Below are positions 24,317 to 34,673 of a DNA stretch of 41,233 nucleotides, in pieces. The notes under the pieces were generated by a model. It saw nothing but the letters and a program-made list of their open reading frames with translations, was not told the DNA's origin and did no database searches. Numbering within the stretch: the stretch's first letter is position 1; every line of letters starts with the position of its first letter. Both the position numbers and the translations under genes were made by a program. Source of the DNA: an uncultured Clostridia bacterium (GTDB lineage: Bacteria > Bacillota > Clostridia > TANB77 > CAG-508); the NCBI GenBank assembly GCA_944390975.1, contig CALXRX010000013.1, positions 1-41,233 of the forward strand, written 5' to 3'.

Positions 24317-25318
24317 ATGATTAAAAATGAGGAAGCATCACTGTCAATAAAAAGAATTGCTTGTATAACTGTTTTACTTATATTTCTATTTGGCGTATGT
24401 GTATTAGCAACTAATGTACAATTAACAAATGTTAAAATAATACTTTCAAACAATTATGAAATGAATGTATTAACTACAAAAACAAAGGTATCAGAAGTTT
24501 TAGAGGAAAACCATATTGTAGTTTTACCAGAAGAAACAGTTGTACCAAATGAAGAATCTGATATTACAAACAACAAAGTAATTACAATTACAAAAACATC
24601 AGAAAATGAAAATGACGTTATAAAATTGGCAGAAGAAAATAGTGAAGTTTCAATGGAACAATTATTAGGAGACTATACACCAATAGTTGAAAAAATTGTT
24701 ACGGAACAAGTAGAAATACCTTATGAAACAATTACTAAAGATGCACAAAACGCATCAGAAAATTCAACAAGTAAAGTAATAACACAAGGAAAGAATGGAT
24801 TAAAAGAAATAACATATAAAGTTAAATATAGAAACGATATAGAAATAGAAAGAACTGTACTATCAGAAACAATTATTACAGAGCCTGTAAACAAAGTAGT
24901 ACAAGTAAATAAAAAAGTAGTTACAACAAGATCAAGCACTGAAAGAACAGCAACTACAAACCCAGCAACAACAGCAAGTAGCACACTTGCAAAAAAAGTA
25001 GAAGGTAAAACACCAGTAGTAAAAACATTTAATACATCTGCATATTGTTCATGTAGTAAATGTTGTGGAAAATCAACAGGAATAACATCATCTGGAGCAA
25101 AAGCAACATCATGGTATACACTAGCAGCTGGAAGCGGATATCCAATTGGAACAGTAATATATATACCATACTTTAAAAATAAACCAAATGGAGGATGGTT
25201 TGTAGTACAAGATAGAGGTGGAGCAATATCTAATAATAGATTAGATGTATATATGGGAACACATTCTCAAGCATTACAATTTGGTAGAAAAACTCTTGAA
25301 TGTTATGTATATATGTAA
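24317..25318 (+). CDS. YabE-like cell-wall protein with 3D domain
   Basis: A 333-residue exported protein. Residues 13-32 are a signal or anchor segment. A DUF348-type domain follows (LSNNYEMNVLTTKTKVSEVL). A G5-like region lies at about 120-200 (VEIPYETITKDAQN, then GKNGLKEITYKVKYRNDIEI). After a Thr/Ser-rich linker comes the C-terminal 3D domain: FNTSAYCSCSKCCGKSTGIT, WYTLAAGSGYPIGTVIYIP, WFVVQDRGGA and NNRLDVYMGTHSQALQFGRK. The conserved aspartates belong to a double-psi beta-barrel related to MltA lytic transglycosylases, so it probably cleaves or binds peptidoglycan. It resembles YabE/Rpf-like proteins of Bacillota. SD AAGGAGGG precedes ATG 24317. Confidence 0.87.
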   Translation: MIKNEEASLSIKRIACITVLLIFLFGVCVLATNVQLTNVKIILSNNYEMNVLTTKTKVSEVLEENHIVVLPEETVVPNEESDITNNKVITITKTSENENDVIKLAEENSEVSMEQLLGDYTPIVEKIVTEQVEIPYETITKDAQNASENSTSKVITQGKNGLKEITYKVKYRNDIEIERTVLSETIITEPVNKVVQVNKKVVTTRSSTERTATTNPATTASSTLAKKVEGKTPVVKTFNTSAYCSCSKCCGKSTGITSSGAKATSWYTLAAGSGYPIGTVIYIPYFKNKPNGGWFVVQDRGGAISNNRLDVYMGTHSQALQFGRKTLECYVYM

Positions 25319-25360
25319 AAAATAAAATAAGAATCAAAAATATATTGATAAAAATATAAA

Positions 25361-25402
25361 ATAACAAAAAGCAAATAGAAAAAACTATTTGCTTTTTGTT
25401 AT
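25361..25402 (+). terminator. Terminator of the 3D-domain gene
   Basis: ATAACAAAAAGCAAATAG (25361-25378) pairs with its perfect complement (25385-25402); the descending arm contains TTTTTGTT. The following stretch to 25589 is AT-rich and I see no gene or known RNA in it. Confidence 0.75.
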
Positions 25403-25589
25403 ATATTACAATAAATAAACTTCTATTTTTATTAAGGAAGAAAGAGTTTTAGGGAATATTATAAACTAAAACTAGAAAAAAGTGTAATAATTGTAACAAT
25501 AAAGTTATTAAATTTTAATAAACAAAATAAACATAACATCAAACTGAGAAGCCCTAAGGAAAAGAAAAAAAGCTGTAAAAGGAGTGTAA

Positions 25590-25617
25590 TTGACACTTCT
25601 TTTTTTTCGTCTATAAT
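25590..25617 (+). promoter_or_regulatory. Promoter of the cohesin/dockerin operon
   Basis: TTGACA (25590-25595), a 16-bp spacer and TATAAT (25612-25617). It lies 37 bp before the TTG start. Confidence 0.7.
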
Positions 25618-25653
25618 AATAATTAATGAAAAAAATAGGGAGGAGACTGTAAA

Positions 25654-26856
25654 TTGGGGCAAGCAGTAACAAAGAAAAATAACCAAATATTCACCATAAT
25701 AGTTATTTGCATAGTTCTAATATTTTCGAATATCAATTTTACCTCATTTAGTGCAAATACAACAGCACAAGAGCCAGAAGAAAACCAATTCTTAGAACTA
25801 AGAGCAGCAGAACTAATACAAAAAGAAGGAGAAAAACCGCAACTTATAATGGAATTATGGGGAAACAACTTGCAATTTAAAGGATTTAATGTGCGATTTT
25901 CTTATGATACTGCAATGATAAACCTTTCCTCAATTCAAGATAATCAACTAATAACAGACATAGTTGATATTATGGGAGATCAAAACGAGTACTTTCAATT
26001 TGAAGATGAATTTAAAAATTCACTAGACTTTATGCAAATATCAGATGATTTAGGAATACTTGATATTACAATAAGTTTAAACCCACCAGTACAAGAAAGT
26101 GAGAACATAGTAGACTTAGGTGATGGAATAGGAAAAGTAGTAGATACAGGAGAAAGTTTGCTAATTGGAAAAATAAGTTTTCAATTAACAGAAGAAAAAT
26201 TTAATACACAGTGGTTTAATTTAGTAGAAAGCCAAACTAGTTCTCCGTTAACAGGAATAAAAATAAACATAGATGGAACAAATATGTTTGAAAATCAATC
26301 AACATTTAGATTTACAGATACACTTGAAGGATCAATAAAAGGACAAATATACACAGCACCAACAGCGAACTTAAAAAAATATACAGCAACAATAAAAGTT
26401 TACCCAAGTGATGAAGTAAAGAAAATTATAAATTGGGACGAAGTAGAAAACACAACAGGAGATGACTTACATGACAAGCTACTATCAATAAGTGAAAAAA
26501 GAATAAATACAAATGACGATGGAACTTATGAAATGTCACTGCCAATGGGAACATATGACATATTAATAGACAAACCAGGTTATTTAGACCAAATATATAC
26601 AGAAATTCAAATAAAGCCAGGAGAAACAGTAGACCTAGGATACGCAGAATTATTTGCAGGAGATGTAAATAAAGATGGAATAATAGAAATACTAGATGCA
26701 TCATTAATTATGAATTCATTTGGAATAATAGAATCAGATATAGCTTATGATACAAAATACGATTTTAATGAAGATAAACAAATAGAAATATTAGATGTTT
26801 CACTATTGATGTCTAACTATTCATTAGAAAGAAGTATAGTAAGGGGGAAGGAGTAA
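25654..26856 (+). CDS. Secreted protein with cohesin-like and dockerin domains
   Basis: A 400-residue protein starting at TTG, chosen because GGGAGGAG (25638-25645) is 8 nt upstream. The signal segment is IFTIIVICIVLIFSNINFTS. Residues about 45-215 form a cohesin-like beta domain (LQFKGFNVRFSYDTAMINL and LLIGKISFQLTEE). A carboxypeptidase-regulatory-like domain follows (GSIKGQIYTAPTANLKKYTA through GTYDILIDKPGYLDQIY). From about residue 336 come two dockerin repeats: GDVNKDGIIEILDASLIMNS and YDFNEDKQIEILDVSLLM. Both have the D-x-N-x-D...D calcium-loop pattern. Dockerins bind cohesins, so this could be an adaptor that docks onto a partner protein. It is 3 nt upstream of the giant Ig-like protein gene and surely co-transcribed with it. 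Confidence 0.8.
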   Translation: MGQAVTKKNNQIFTIIVICIVLIFSNINFTSFSANTTAQEPEENQFLELRAAELIQKEGEKPQLIMELWGNNLQFKGFNVRFSYDTAMINLSSIQDNQLITDIVDIMGDQNEYFQFEDEFKNSLDFMQISDDLGILDITISLNPPVQESENIVDLGDGIGKVVDTGESLLIGKISFQLTEEKFNTQWFNLVESQTSSPLTGIKINIDGTNMFENQSTFRFTDTLEGSIKGQIYTAPTANLKKYTATIKVYPSDEVKKIINWDEVENTTGDDLHDKLLSISEKRINTNDDGTYEMSLPMGTYDILIDKPGYLDQIYTEIQIKPGETVDLGYAELFAGDVNKDGIIEILDASLIMNSFGIIESDIAYDTKYDFNEDKQIEILDVSLLMSNYSLERSIVRGKE

Positions 26857-26859
26857 AAA

Positions 26860-29800
26860 ATGAAAACAAAAGAAACTTATATTTTTACAAACAAAAGAAA
26901 ATGCGCATTACTTATAGTAATAATGATACTAATTAATATGTTTTCACCTTATGGAGTATTAGTAAACAAAGTTCAAGCAGCAGAGCCAGCAGAAGGTGAG
27001 CCATATTATGAAATATCAATGCTAAGACCAAATTCTGACGAAGGGGTTATTGAAAACTTAAGGAATATAGCTTATGAAGAAGGTGACACAGATGCAGCAA
27101 AAGCAGAAGATTCAGCAACATACTTCTACTATTTTGATTATATAAATGGTAATGTAGATTCAATAGATGAAATAGACCAAAAAGCAGTTGTAATGCAACT
27201 AAAAATAAAAGGAAGTAGTACAGTAAATGCAGGATCAATAAACATACAATATGATAGTTCAAAAATACAACCAGCATATGATTATATAACAAGAAAAACA
27301 GCAGATTTAGAACTTGCATCAACATATGATGAATTTGCTCAAACTGGTTGGGCAATGACAATAGAAGAAACACTTAATTTAACAGATAGCCAAATAACAT
27401 TAATTGGACTTGTATCAGATAATGGATACATAAAAGATGGAGAAATAGTTGCAACATTTGTATTCAAATTAGCAGATGGATTAACAATAGATGACTTAAC
27501 AACAGATTGTTTTACAACAGTTCCAACAGGAAGTGTTAATACAGGATTAAGAATTCCATACTTTGTTGAAGGAATTCAATATCATGTAGATGGTAATGAC
27601 TACCTAAAATTTGATGGATTTAGTGGTGGAGCAGCAAAAGTAGACAAAATAGAAATAAAAACTGAGCCAACAAAAAATAAATACTATCATACAGAAGACT
27701 TAGACTTTGCAGGAGGTATAATTACAGTAATATATGATGATGGAGTAACAACAGAAGATATAAACATACAAGAAAAAATAAAAGATGGAAGTATACAGTT
27801 AAGTTCAACTACTGCAGATGAAGGTACACAAAAAGTAACATTAACATATAAAGAAAAAACAGTAGAATGGGATTATTATACATTAGACAGTATAAGTGTA
27901 AAAAATGAATTAACCAAAATGGAATACGAGCATGACGATGAGGTTGAATTTGCTGGAGGAACACTAGAAGCTGTTTATACACATGGAACAGGAGAAAATA
28001 AATTAACACAAGAAGTAGAACTTAATATTACAGATGAATTAGCATCAAAAAATTTAACAGTAAATGATGTATATAGCATAAAAGCAGATGTAGATAATAC
28101 AACTCTAACTTTTAATTACCACGGAAAAACAATAACTATGGAACTAGATGTTACAGATCCAGTAGATTGGATATCAATATCAAAACAACCAAATACTGTA
28201 GTATTCGATGATGGTGAATTAATAGACTTATCAGGTGGAGAAATTACACAACATACAAGAAGTGGAAAAGTAGTAGGACAAGCAATACCAATGACACATC
28301 CAAGTGTATCAAAAAGTATAGAAACAGCAGACATTAACCTAATACCAGAAAAAGATAGATGGGATGTTATTGGAGATGATGGGTTACCAACAAACCTAAA
28401 AGCAGGAAAACAAGTTGTAACATTAACATATGAAGGAAAAACAGTAGATTTAGAAATAACAGTAAATGATGTAATAAAAGATGTAACAATAACAACACAA
28501 CCTACTGCAAAAAATAAATATGGAATAACAAAAGATCAATTAGACTTCCATGGACTAGTAGCAACAGTAACTACAAATGGAGGAGGATCATTTACAGTAG
28601 AGGCAGATTCACTTAATATAGATACAAGTACATATGTATCAAACACATTAGCAACACAAAACTTTAAAGCATCATATGGTGGTGTAACAGCAAGAAATGA
28701 AGTAGAAATAAAATTAACAAATTATATAACAGGAATAACAGTAAACTTTCCAGAAACAACATTTAATTATGGAACAACATTAGATGAAGCAATAAAAAAT
28801 GCTACATATACAGAAATTTATGCAGACACATCAGAAAATGCAACAAAAAATATTACACCAGATATGGTAACAGGATATAATGGAACACCAGCAGCTTCAT
28901 TATTTGATGAAAACAATACATATGAAGAAAATTTAAAAATAGTATTAAGCACATCAAACAATGAATTTGACGTATTGCCAGCAACAGCAGATCAAAAAAT
29001 AACAATAAAAGATGTTATAGATGAAACAAATGCAATTTCAATAAAATTCAAACCAACTGTAATGACATACGAATATGGAGAAGAATTTAAAACAACTGGA
29101 GGAGTAATAACAATACATTATAAAAGTGGAACAACAAAAGACTTATCAATGGGAAATGCAAATGTAACAATTACAGAGTTAGATGGAATAACTCCAGTAG
29201 ATATGGAGCCAGAAGCAAATAACTTCTCTAATGCACAAATGACAAAATCACTAAAAGTAAATTACAATGAAGGTGGAAAAGTATATAGTACAACATTAGA
29301 AACACTTACAATACTTGATATATTAACTGGAATAAAGGATTTAGAAGGACAAAAAACACAATACAAACATGCAGATGAATTCCAAACAGTAGGAACATTT
29401 ACAGCAACATATATATCAGGAAAAGAAGATAGTATAAACCTATCAGAAGCAACATTAAAAGAAACAAATACTGGTAGTGAAGTAAACTTAGAACCAGAAG
29501 CTAGCCAATATTCAAATAGAACTGTAACAAAAAATGTAACAGTAAGTTACACATTAAGAGATGTAACAAAAACATTAGCATATGATATTACAATAAAAGA
29601 CTATGTAACAGGAATTCAAGTTATACCAAATGAAGTAGAAAGAGCTATTTATGATGCACTTAATACAGTTATAACAGACAATGATATAAAATACACTGTA
29701 ACTTATGCAGCAGAAGGAGTTTCATCCCCAGAAACTCTAGAAGCAAGTATGGTAACAGGATTTAATATCAGTGAAAAAGAACAAACATTAACAGTTACAT

Positions 29801-32800
29801 ATGAAGATAATGACACAAATAGTGCAACATATGGAGAAACTTTTGAAAATACACTAAAAGTAACATTATCAGATAAAGTAGATGAAATAACAATAAACTT
29901 GCCAACAGTAAATAAAATAAATGACAAAGATGAAGCAGCATTAGAAGCAGCACTAGCAACTGGAAATATAGTAATAAAATATAAAAATGGAGAAACATCA
30001 GAGCCAATACCATTAACAAAAGAAATGATAAAAGAAGAAATAAACCTAACTGCAACAGAAGAAGAATATGATGCAAATGGACAAAAAGTAGAAAAAACAT
30101 TTACAATTGAATATGAAGAAGAAGGAGTATCAGCAACCCCAGCAAGTTATACTCTAACAATAGTAAATGATATAAAATCTATAAGCATATATGATGACAG
30201 TGCAAAAGATGAATATAACATGAATGAAGAATTTACTTTAGATGGAGCAGAAATTCTAGTACAAAGAGCAGTAGGAACAGATGAAGTATTGGTAATTAAT
30301 GATAATTTATCAGACACATTAACAGATGGAAAAATAGTTGTAGATAGTTCAAGTTTCAACAAAGCAGAAGAAGGGTCATATAAAATAGTAGTAAAATACC
30401 AAGAAAATGGAATAGCAAAAGAAACAAGCTATCAAGCAAAAGTAAAAGACACAATAATTTCTGTAACAAAAGGAAACAACCCAACTAAAACAGAATATAA
30501 ATATGGAGTTACAAACTTAGACTTAACTGGAGGAACAATAGTTGTAGTAAAGGGAAGCGGAACAGAAGAAATTCCAATGCAAGATGCAACAGTAACAAAA
30601 TTTGACAAAGAACAAATAGGAACACAAACAGTAGAAATAGAATACGAAGGACAAAAAATAGAATTCGACATAGTAATAAAAGACTATGTAACAGGAATTG
30701 AAGTTACACCAAATACAGCAACAGGAACAGTAAAAGACACATTACAAAGTATATTAACAAATAATAATATTACATACACAGTAACATATGCAAAAGCAGG
30801 AGAAAAGCCAGCACAAAATGTTACAGTAGATATGGTATCTGGATACAATAGTGAAACAACAAATGCACAAAACTTAAAAGTAACATATCAAGACCAAGAT
30901 ACAGAAAGTGCTACAAAAGGTGAAGAATTTACTAAAAACTTAACAATAACACTTTCAAACCCTATAGACGAAATAATAATAAACTTACCAACAGTAAATA
31001 AAATAAATGATAAAGACGAAACAGCATTTGAAGCAGCACTAGCAACAGGAAATGTGGTAATAAAATATAAAGATGGAACAACACAAGAAGAACCAATACC
31101 ACTAACAAAAGAAATGATAAAAGAAGAAATAAACCTAACTGCAACAGAAGAAGAATATAAAGCAAATGGACAAAAAGTAGAAAAAACATTTACAATTGAA
31201 TATGAAAAAGAAGGAGTATCAGCAACCCCAGCAAGTTATACTCTAACAATAGTAAATGACATTAAATCAATAAGCTTAGAAGGAGAGCCAAAAAATATAT
31301 ACAATGTAAATGAAGAATTCGAAACACCAGATGGAAATATTTTAGTAACAAGAGCAGTAGGAAGTAACTTAATATCAATTAAAGACAACTTATCAGATGC
31401 ATTATCAGATGGAAAAATAGTTGTAGATAGTTCAAGTTTCAATAAAGAAGAAGAAGGAAAATACACAATAGTAGTAAAATACCAAGAAAATGGAATAGCA
31501 AAAGAAACAAGCTATAAAGTAGAAGTAAAAGACACAATAACATCTGTAACAAAAGGAAACAACCCAACTAAAACAGAATACAAATATGGAGTTACTGACT
31601 TAGACTTAACTGGAGGAACAATAGTTGTAGTAAAAGGAAGCGGAACAGAAGAAGTTTCAATGGAAGATGCAACAGTAACAAGATTTGATAAAGAACAAAT
31701 AGGAACACAAACAGTAGAAATAGAATACGAAGGACAAAAAATAGAGTTTGATATAGTAATAAAAGACTATGTAACAGGAATTGAAGTTACCCCAAATACA
31801 GTAACAGGAACAGTAAAAGACACATTACAAAGTATATTAACAAATAATAATGTTACATACACAGTAACATATGCAAAAGCAGGAGAAAAGCCAGCACAAA
31901 ATGTTACAGTAGATATGATATCTGGATACAATAGTGAAACAACAAATGCACAAAACCTAAAAGTAACATATCAAGACCAAGATACAGAAAGTGCTACAAA
32001 AGGTGAAGAATTTACTAAAAGCTTAACAATAACACTTTCAAACCCAATAAAAGAAATAGTTATAGAAAAAATGCCAAGTAAAATTACATATAAACATGGA
32101 GAAGAACTAGTAGTATCAGATGGAAAAATAAGAGTAAATTATGAATCTGGAGACTACAAAGTAGTACCAATGACAAAAGATATGGTAACACAAGCAGATG
32201 GTAAAGCAGTAAATATGAGTCCAGAAGGTACAGAATATACTAATGACGAAGTTACAAAAACATTAACAATTAAATATACAGAAGGAAATAAAACTGTAAC
32301 ACAAAATTATGATATAACAATAAAAGACTATACAACAGGAATAATAGTTAAAGGACCACAGAAAGTTAAATATGAAGTTGGAGAAAGCCTTGATTTAACA
32401 GGAGCAACTGTACAAAGTATTATGGCAAGTGGAAATGCTAAAACCCCAGTAGCATTAACAAATAGCATGATAACAAATACATTTAATCCAAATTTAGAAG
32501 GTGTACAAACTCTAAACGTATCATATGAAGGATTTACAGATAGCTTTATTGTTACAGTAGAAGACAGCATTAAAAGTATTAGTATAGGAAATTCCCCAAA
32601 AACACTATACAAATATGGAGAAAGTCTTGATGTAACAGGAGGAACAATAATTGTTATAAAGAGTAGTGGAAATAAAGAAACAATTACTCTAACAGCAAGT
32701 ATGGTAACAGGATATAACCCTAACAAATTAGGAAAACAAACATTAACAGTAACATACAAAGAAAAAACAGTAAGTTTTGAAGTAAACGTTGAAGACTATG

Positions 32801-34506
32801 TAAAAGACATAGAAATTACCAAACCAACAAAAGATGTATACAAAATAGGAGAAAGTATTGATTTAACAGGTGGAACTGTTTCAAAAGTAATGGCAAGTGG
32901 CACAGCTACATCCCCAGTAGCAATGCAAGACAGCAAAGTAACAATAAAAGGATTTGATACAACTTCTGAAGGTGCTAAATTAATACAAGTAACTTATGAA
33001 GGATTTACAAAAACATTCAGTATTACAGTAATAGACGAAATAAAAGAAGCTAAAATAAATACTTTACCAAATAAAACAGAATATCTATATGGAGAAAAAT
33101 TAGATTTAACTGGAGGTAAAATAGAAATAACAAAAGAAAGTGGCAAAACAACAATTATAGATATGACTAGTGATATGGTAACAGGATATAATCCTAAAAA
33201 GTTAGGAAATCAAACATTAACAGTAACATACGAAGGAGAAAAAATAGGCGAATTTATAGTAAATGTAGAAGACAAAGTAGTAGGATTAAAAATTACAGCC
33301 CCAAGTAAGACCGACTACGAATATGGAGAAAGCCTAGACCTAAACGGAGGAAAAGTATCTGTAGTAATGGCAAGTGGAGCTATAGAAGAAAGTACAGAAA
33401 TGACAGCTTCTATGGTTAGTGGATTTGACAGTAAAAAAACAGGAACACAAACTATTCAAGTAGAATACAAAGGTTTAAAAGGAACATTCAAAGTTACAGT
33501 TACTGATAAAGTAAAAGGTATAACATTAGAAACTGAGCCAAACAAAGTAGAATATGAATATGGAGAAGAATTAGACTTAACAGGAGGAACAATAAAAGTA
33601 ATAAAATCAAGTGGAGAAACAATTCTTCCAATAACAAAAAATATGGTAACAGGATATAACCCAAATAAATCTGGAACTCAAATAATTACAGTTACATATG
33701 AAGGTTATACAGCAAAATTCATAGTATTTGTAAATGAAGAAATAAAAGAAGATCCAGAACAACCAGTAAACCCAGAGCAACCAGAAAATCCTGAAAAACC
33801 AGAAGAACCTGAAAATCCAACACAGCCAGAAAAACCTATAGAGCCAGCTGATCCAAATACCCCAAATAAACCAGCTGACACAGATAATGGAAATAATAAT
33901 GGCAACAATAATAATAACAACAATAACAACAATAATAACAATAGTAATAATAGCAACAATGCAGTAAATGAAGAGAATAAGAATACCCCAAATTCTGATT
34001 CAAATAATACTGCAACAAACCAAAAACCAGAACAAGATTTAGAAAATAATTCTAATAACATAACAGAATCAAACAACCAAAATAATTCACAAGGACAAGA
34101 TGACCAAAGCCAAATAGTAGAAACAAAACCTACAGAAACATTAGGTGTAAAAGACGAAAAAAATGAGGCTATAAGCCAAGAAAAAATTATAGCAGGTATA
34201 GTAGGTATATCAGGATTATTTATCCTATTAATACTAATACTATTCAAACGTAATGTAAAAATTTATGTAGAAGAAGAAGGAAAATTCCAATTAGGAGGTT
34301 TCGATAAGCTTACAAATAAAAATAGAAAAATAGATGTAAATAGATGTTTAGATGGAGACACTTATAATAATAGAGTAAAAATACGTTTAAGCAAGGCAAT
34401 AAGTGAGAAATTAGACCAAAAAGAAATTGAGATAAAACATCGTAGCGAAATAATAAAATATAAGATTGAATACAATGAAAAACCTATTGAAATTATTTTA
34501 GAATAG
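26860..34506 (+). CDS. Giant Ig-like (Big_3) repeat surface protein with membrane anchor and cytoplasmic tail
   Basis: A 2548-residue protein. The signal peptide ends in NKVQA-AEP (about residue 40). Residues about 45-265 form a cohesin-like beta domain (VVMQLKIKGSSTVNAGSINI). Many Ig-like repeats of the type P.KTEY.YGE.LDLTGG.I.V...G then MVTGYNP.K.G.QTLTVTYEG run to about residue 2290. A Pro/Glu-rich wall-spanning stretch and an Asn-run linker (about 2345-2370) follow. One transmembrane helix lies at about 2445-2465 (IIAGIVGISGLFILLILILF). The last 85 residues are basic and presumably cytoplasmic (DGDTYNNRVKIRLSKAISEK). There is no LPxTG. It likely displays a long stalk on the cell; ligand and partner are unknown. 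It lies 3 nt after the dockerin gene. Confidence 0.8.
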   Translation: MKTKETYIFTNKRKCALLIVIMILINMFSPYGVLVNKVQAAEPAEGEPYYEISMLRPNSDEGVIENLRNIAYEEGDTDAAKAEDSATYFYYFDYINGNVDSIDEIDQKAVVMQLKIKGSSTVNAGSINIQYDSSKIQPAYDYITRKTADLELASTYDEFAQTGWAMTIEETLNLTDSQITLIGLVSDNGYIKDGEIVATFVFKLADGLTIDDLTTDCFTTVPTGSVNTGLRIPYFVEGIQYHVDGNDYLKFDGFSGGAAKVDKIEIKTEPTKNKYYHTEDLDFAGGIITVIYDDGVTTEDINIQEKIKDGSIQLSSTTADEGTQKVTLTYKEKTVEWDYYTLDSISVKNELTKMEYEHDDEVEFAGGTLEAVYTHGTGENKLTQEVELNITDELASKNLTVNDVYSIKADVDNTTLTFNYHGKTITMELDVTDPVDWISISKQPNTVVFDDGELIDLSGGEITQHTRSGKVVGQAIPMTHPSVSKSIETADINLIPEKDRWDVIGDDGLPTNLKAGKQVVTLTYEGKTVDLEITVNDVIKDVTITTQPTAKNKYGITKDQLDFHGLVATVTTNGGGSFTVEADSLNIDTSTYVSNTLATQNFKASYGGVTARNEVEIKLTNYITGITVNFPETTFNYGTTLDEAIKNATYTEIYADTSENATKNITPDMVTGYNGTPAASLFDENNTYEENLKIVLSTSNNEFDVLPATADQKITIKDVIDETNAISIKFKPTVMTYEYGEEFKTTGGVITIHYKSGTTKDLSMGNANVTITELDGITPVDMEPEANNFSNAQMTKSLKVNYNEGGKVYSTTLETLTILDILTGIKDLEGQKTQYKHADEFQTVGTFTATYISGKEDSINLSEATLKETNTGSEVNLEPEASQYSNRTVTKNVTVSYTLRDVTKTLAYDITIKDYVTGIQVIPNEVERAIYDALNTVITDNDIKYTVTYAAEGVSSPETLEASMVTGFNISEKEQTLTVTYEDNDTNSATYGETFENTLKVTLSDKVDEITINLPTVNKINDKDEAALEAALATGNIVIKYKNGETSEPIPLTKEMIKEEINLTATEEEYDANGQKVEKTFTIEYEEEGVSATPASYTLTIVNDIKSISIYDDSAKDEYNMNEEFTLDGAEILVQRAVGTDEVLVINDNLSDTLTDGKIVVDSSSFNKAEEGSYKIVVKYQENGIAKETSYQAKVKDTIISVTKGNNPTKTEYKYGVTNLDLTGGTIVVVKGSGTEEIPMQDATVTKFDKEQIGTQTVEIEYEGQKIEFDIVIKDYVTGIEVTPNTATGTVKDTLQSILTNNNITYTVTYAKAGEKPAQNVTVDMVSGYNSETTNAQNLKVTYQDQDTESATKGEEFTKNLTITLSNPIDEIIINLPTVNKINDKDETAFEAALATGNVVIKYKDGTTQEEPIPLTKEMIKEEINLTATEEEYKANGQKVEKTFTIEYEKEGVSATPASYTLTIVNDIKSISLEGEPKNIYNVNEEFETPDGNILVTRAVGSNLISIKDNLSDALSDGKIVVDSSSFNKEEEGKYTIVVKYQENGIAKETSYKVEVKDTITSVTKGNNPTKTEYKYGVTDLDLTGGTIVVVKGSGTEEVSMEDATVTRFDKEQIGTQTVEIEYEGQKIEFDIVIKDYVTGIEVTPNTVTGTVKDTLQSILTNNNVTYTVTYAKAGEKPAQNVTVDMISGYNSETTNAQNLKVTYQDQDTESATKGEEFTKSLTITLSNPIKEIVIEKMPSKITYKHGEELVVSDGKIRVNYESGDYKVVPMTKDMVTQADGKAVNMSPEGTEYTNDEVTKTLTIKYTEGNKTVTQNYDITIKDYTTGIIVKGPQKVKYEVGESLDLTGATVQSIMASGNAKTPVALTNSMITNTFNPNLEGVQTLNVSYEGFTDSFIVTVEDSIKSISIGNSPKTLYKYGESLDVTGGTIIVIKSSGNKETITLTASMVTGYNPNKLGKQTLTVTYKEKTVSFEVNVEDYVKDIEITKPTKDVYKIGESIDLTGGTVSKVMASGTATSPVAMQDSKVTIKGFDTTSEGAKLIQVTYEGFTKTFSITVIDEIKEAKINTLPNKTEYLYGEKLDLTGGKIEITKESGKTTIIDMTSDMVTGYNPKKLGNQTLTVTYEGEKIGEFIVNVEDKVVGLKITAPSKTDYEYGESLDLNGGKVSVVMASGAIEESTEMTASMVSGFDSKKTGTQTIQVEYKGLKGTFKVTVTDKVKGITLETEPNKVEYEYGEELDLTGGTIKVIKSSGETILPITKNMVTGYNPNKSGTQIITVTYEGYTAKFIVFVNEEIKEDPEQPVNPEQPENPEKPEEPENPTQPEKPIEPADPNTPNKPADTDNGNNNGNNNNNNNNNNNNNSNNSNNAVNEENKNTPNSDSNNTATNQKPEQDLENNSNNITESNNQNNSQGQDDQSQIVETKPTETLGVKDEKNEAISQEKIIAGIVGISGLFILLILILFKRNVKIYVEEEGKFQLGGFDKLTNKNRKIDVNRCLDGDTYNNRVKIRLSKAISEKLDQKEIEIKHRSEIIKYKIEYNEKPIEIILE
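29881..32049 (+). repeat. Tandem 1.08-kb duplication within the Ig-like gene
   Basis: Copy 1 (29881-30966, 362 codons) and copy 2 (30967-32049, 361 codons) both run from a block containing INLPTVNKINDKDE to one ending in LTITLSN. Most codons are identical. Each copy spans about four Ig-like modules. Confidence 0.9.
33889..33960 (+). repeat. AAY trinucleotide tract encoding polyasparagine
   Basis: A run of AAT/AAC codons interrupted by single GGA, GGC and AGT codons encodes an Asn-rich linker between the Pro-rich region and the membrane helix. It is microsatellite-like and could vary in length. Confidence 0.75.
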
Positions 34507-34557
34507 TTAATATAAGGAATGTTTTAAAACTATGGATTTTAGAGAAAAATAAAAGAA

Positions 34558-34619
34558 GGACAGCTTTTATACACTCTAAGCCTTAGGAAAAAGCAGAACT
34601 GTCCCTGCTTTTTCCTAAG
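34558..34619 (+). other. Strong hairpin with potential loop pseudoknot
   Basis: A 14-bp perfect stem, CTTAGGAAAAAGCA (34582-34595) and its complement (34606-34619), has a 10-nt loop GAACTGTCCC. The loop hexamer CTGTCC (34599-34604) is complementary to GGACAG (34558-34563), 18 nt before the stem. No U run follows. It lies between the giant gene and the PepSY-like gene and may be a terminator variant or a structured control element. Confidence 0.55.
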
Positions 34620-34673
34620 AATTCATAATAAAATGATATTAGCTATATTAAAACAGAAGGGAAATGGTATACA

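Noticed and set aside
33705..34247. 180-codon minus-strand ORF opposite the Pro/Asn-rich linker
   Set aside because: A low-complexity shadow of a repetitive coding region, with Ser/Gly/Leu runs and no SD.
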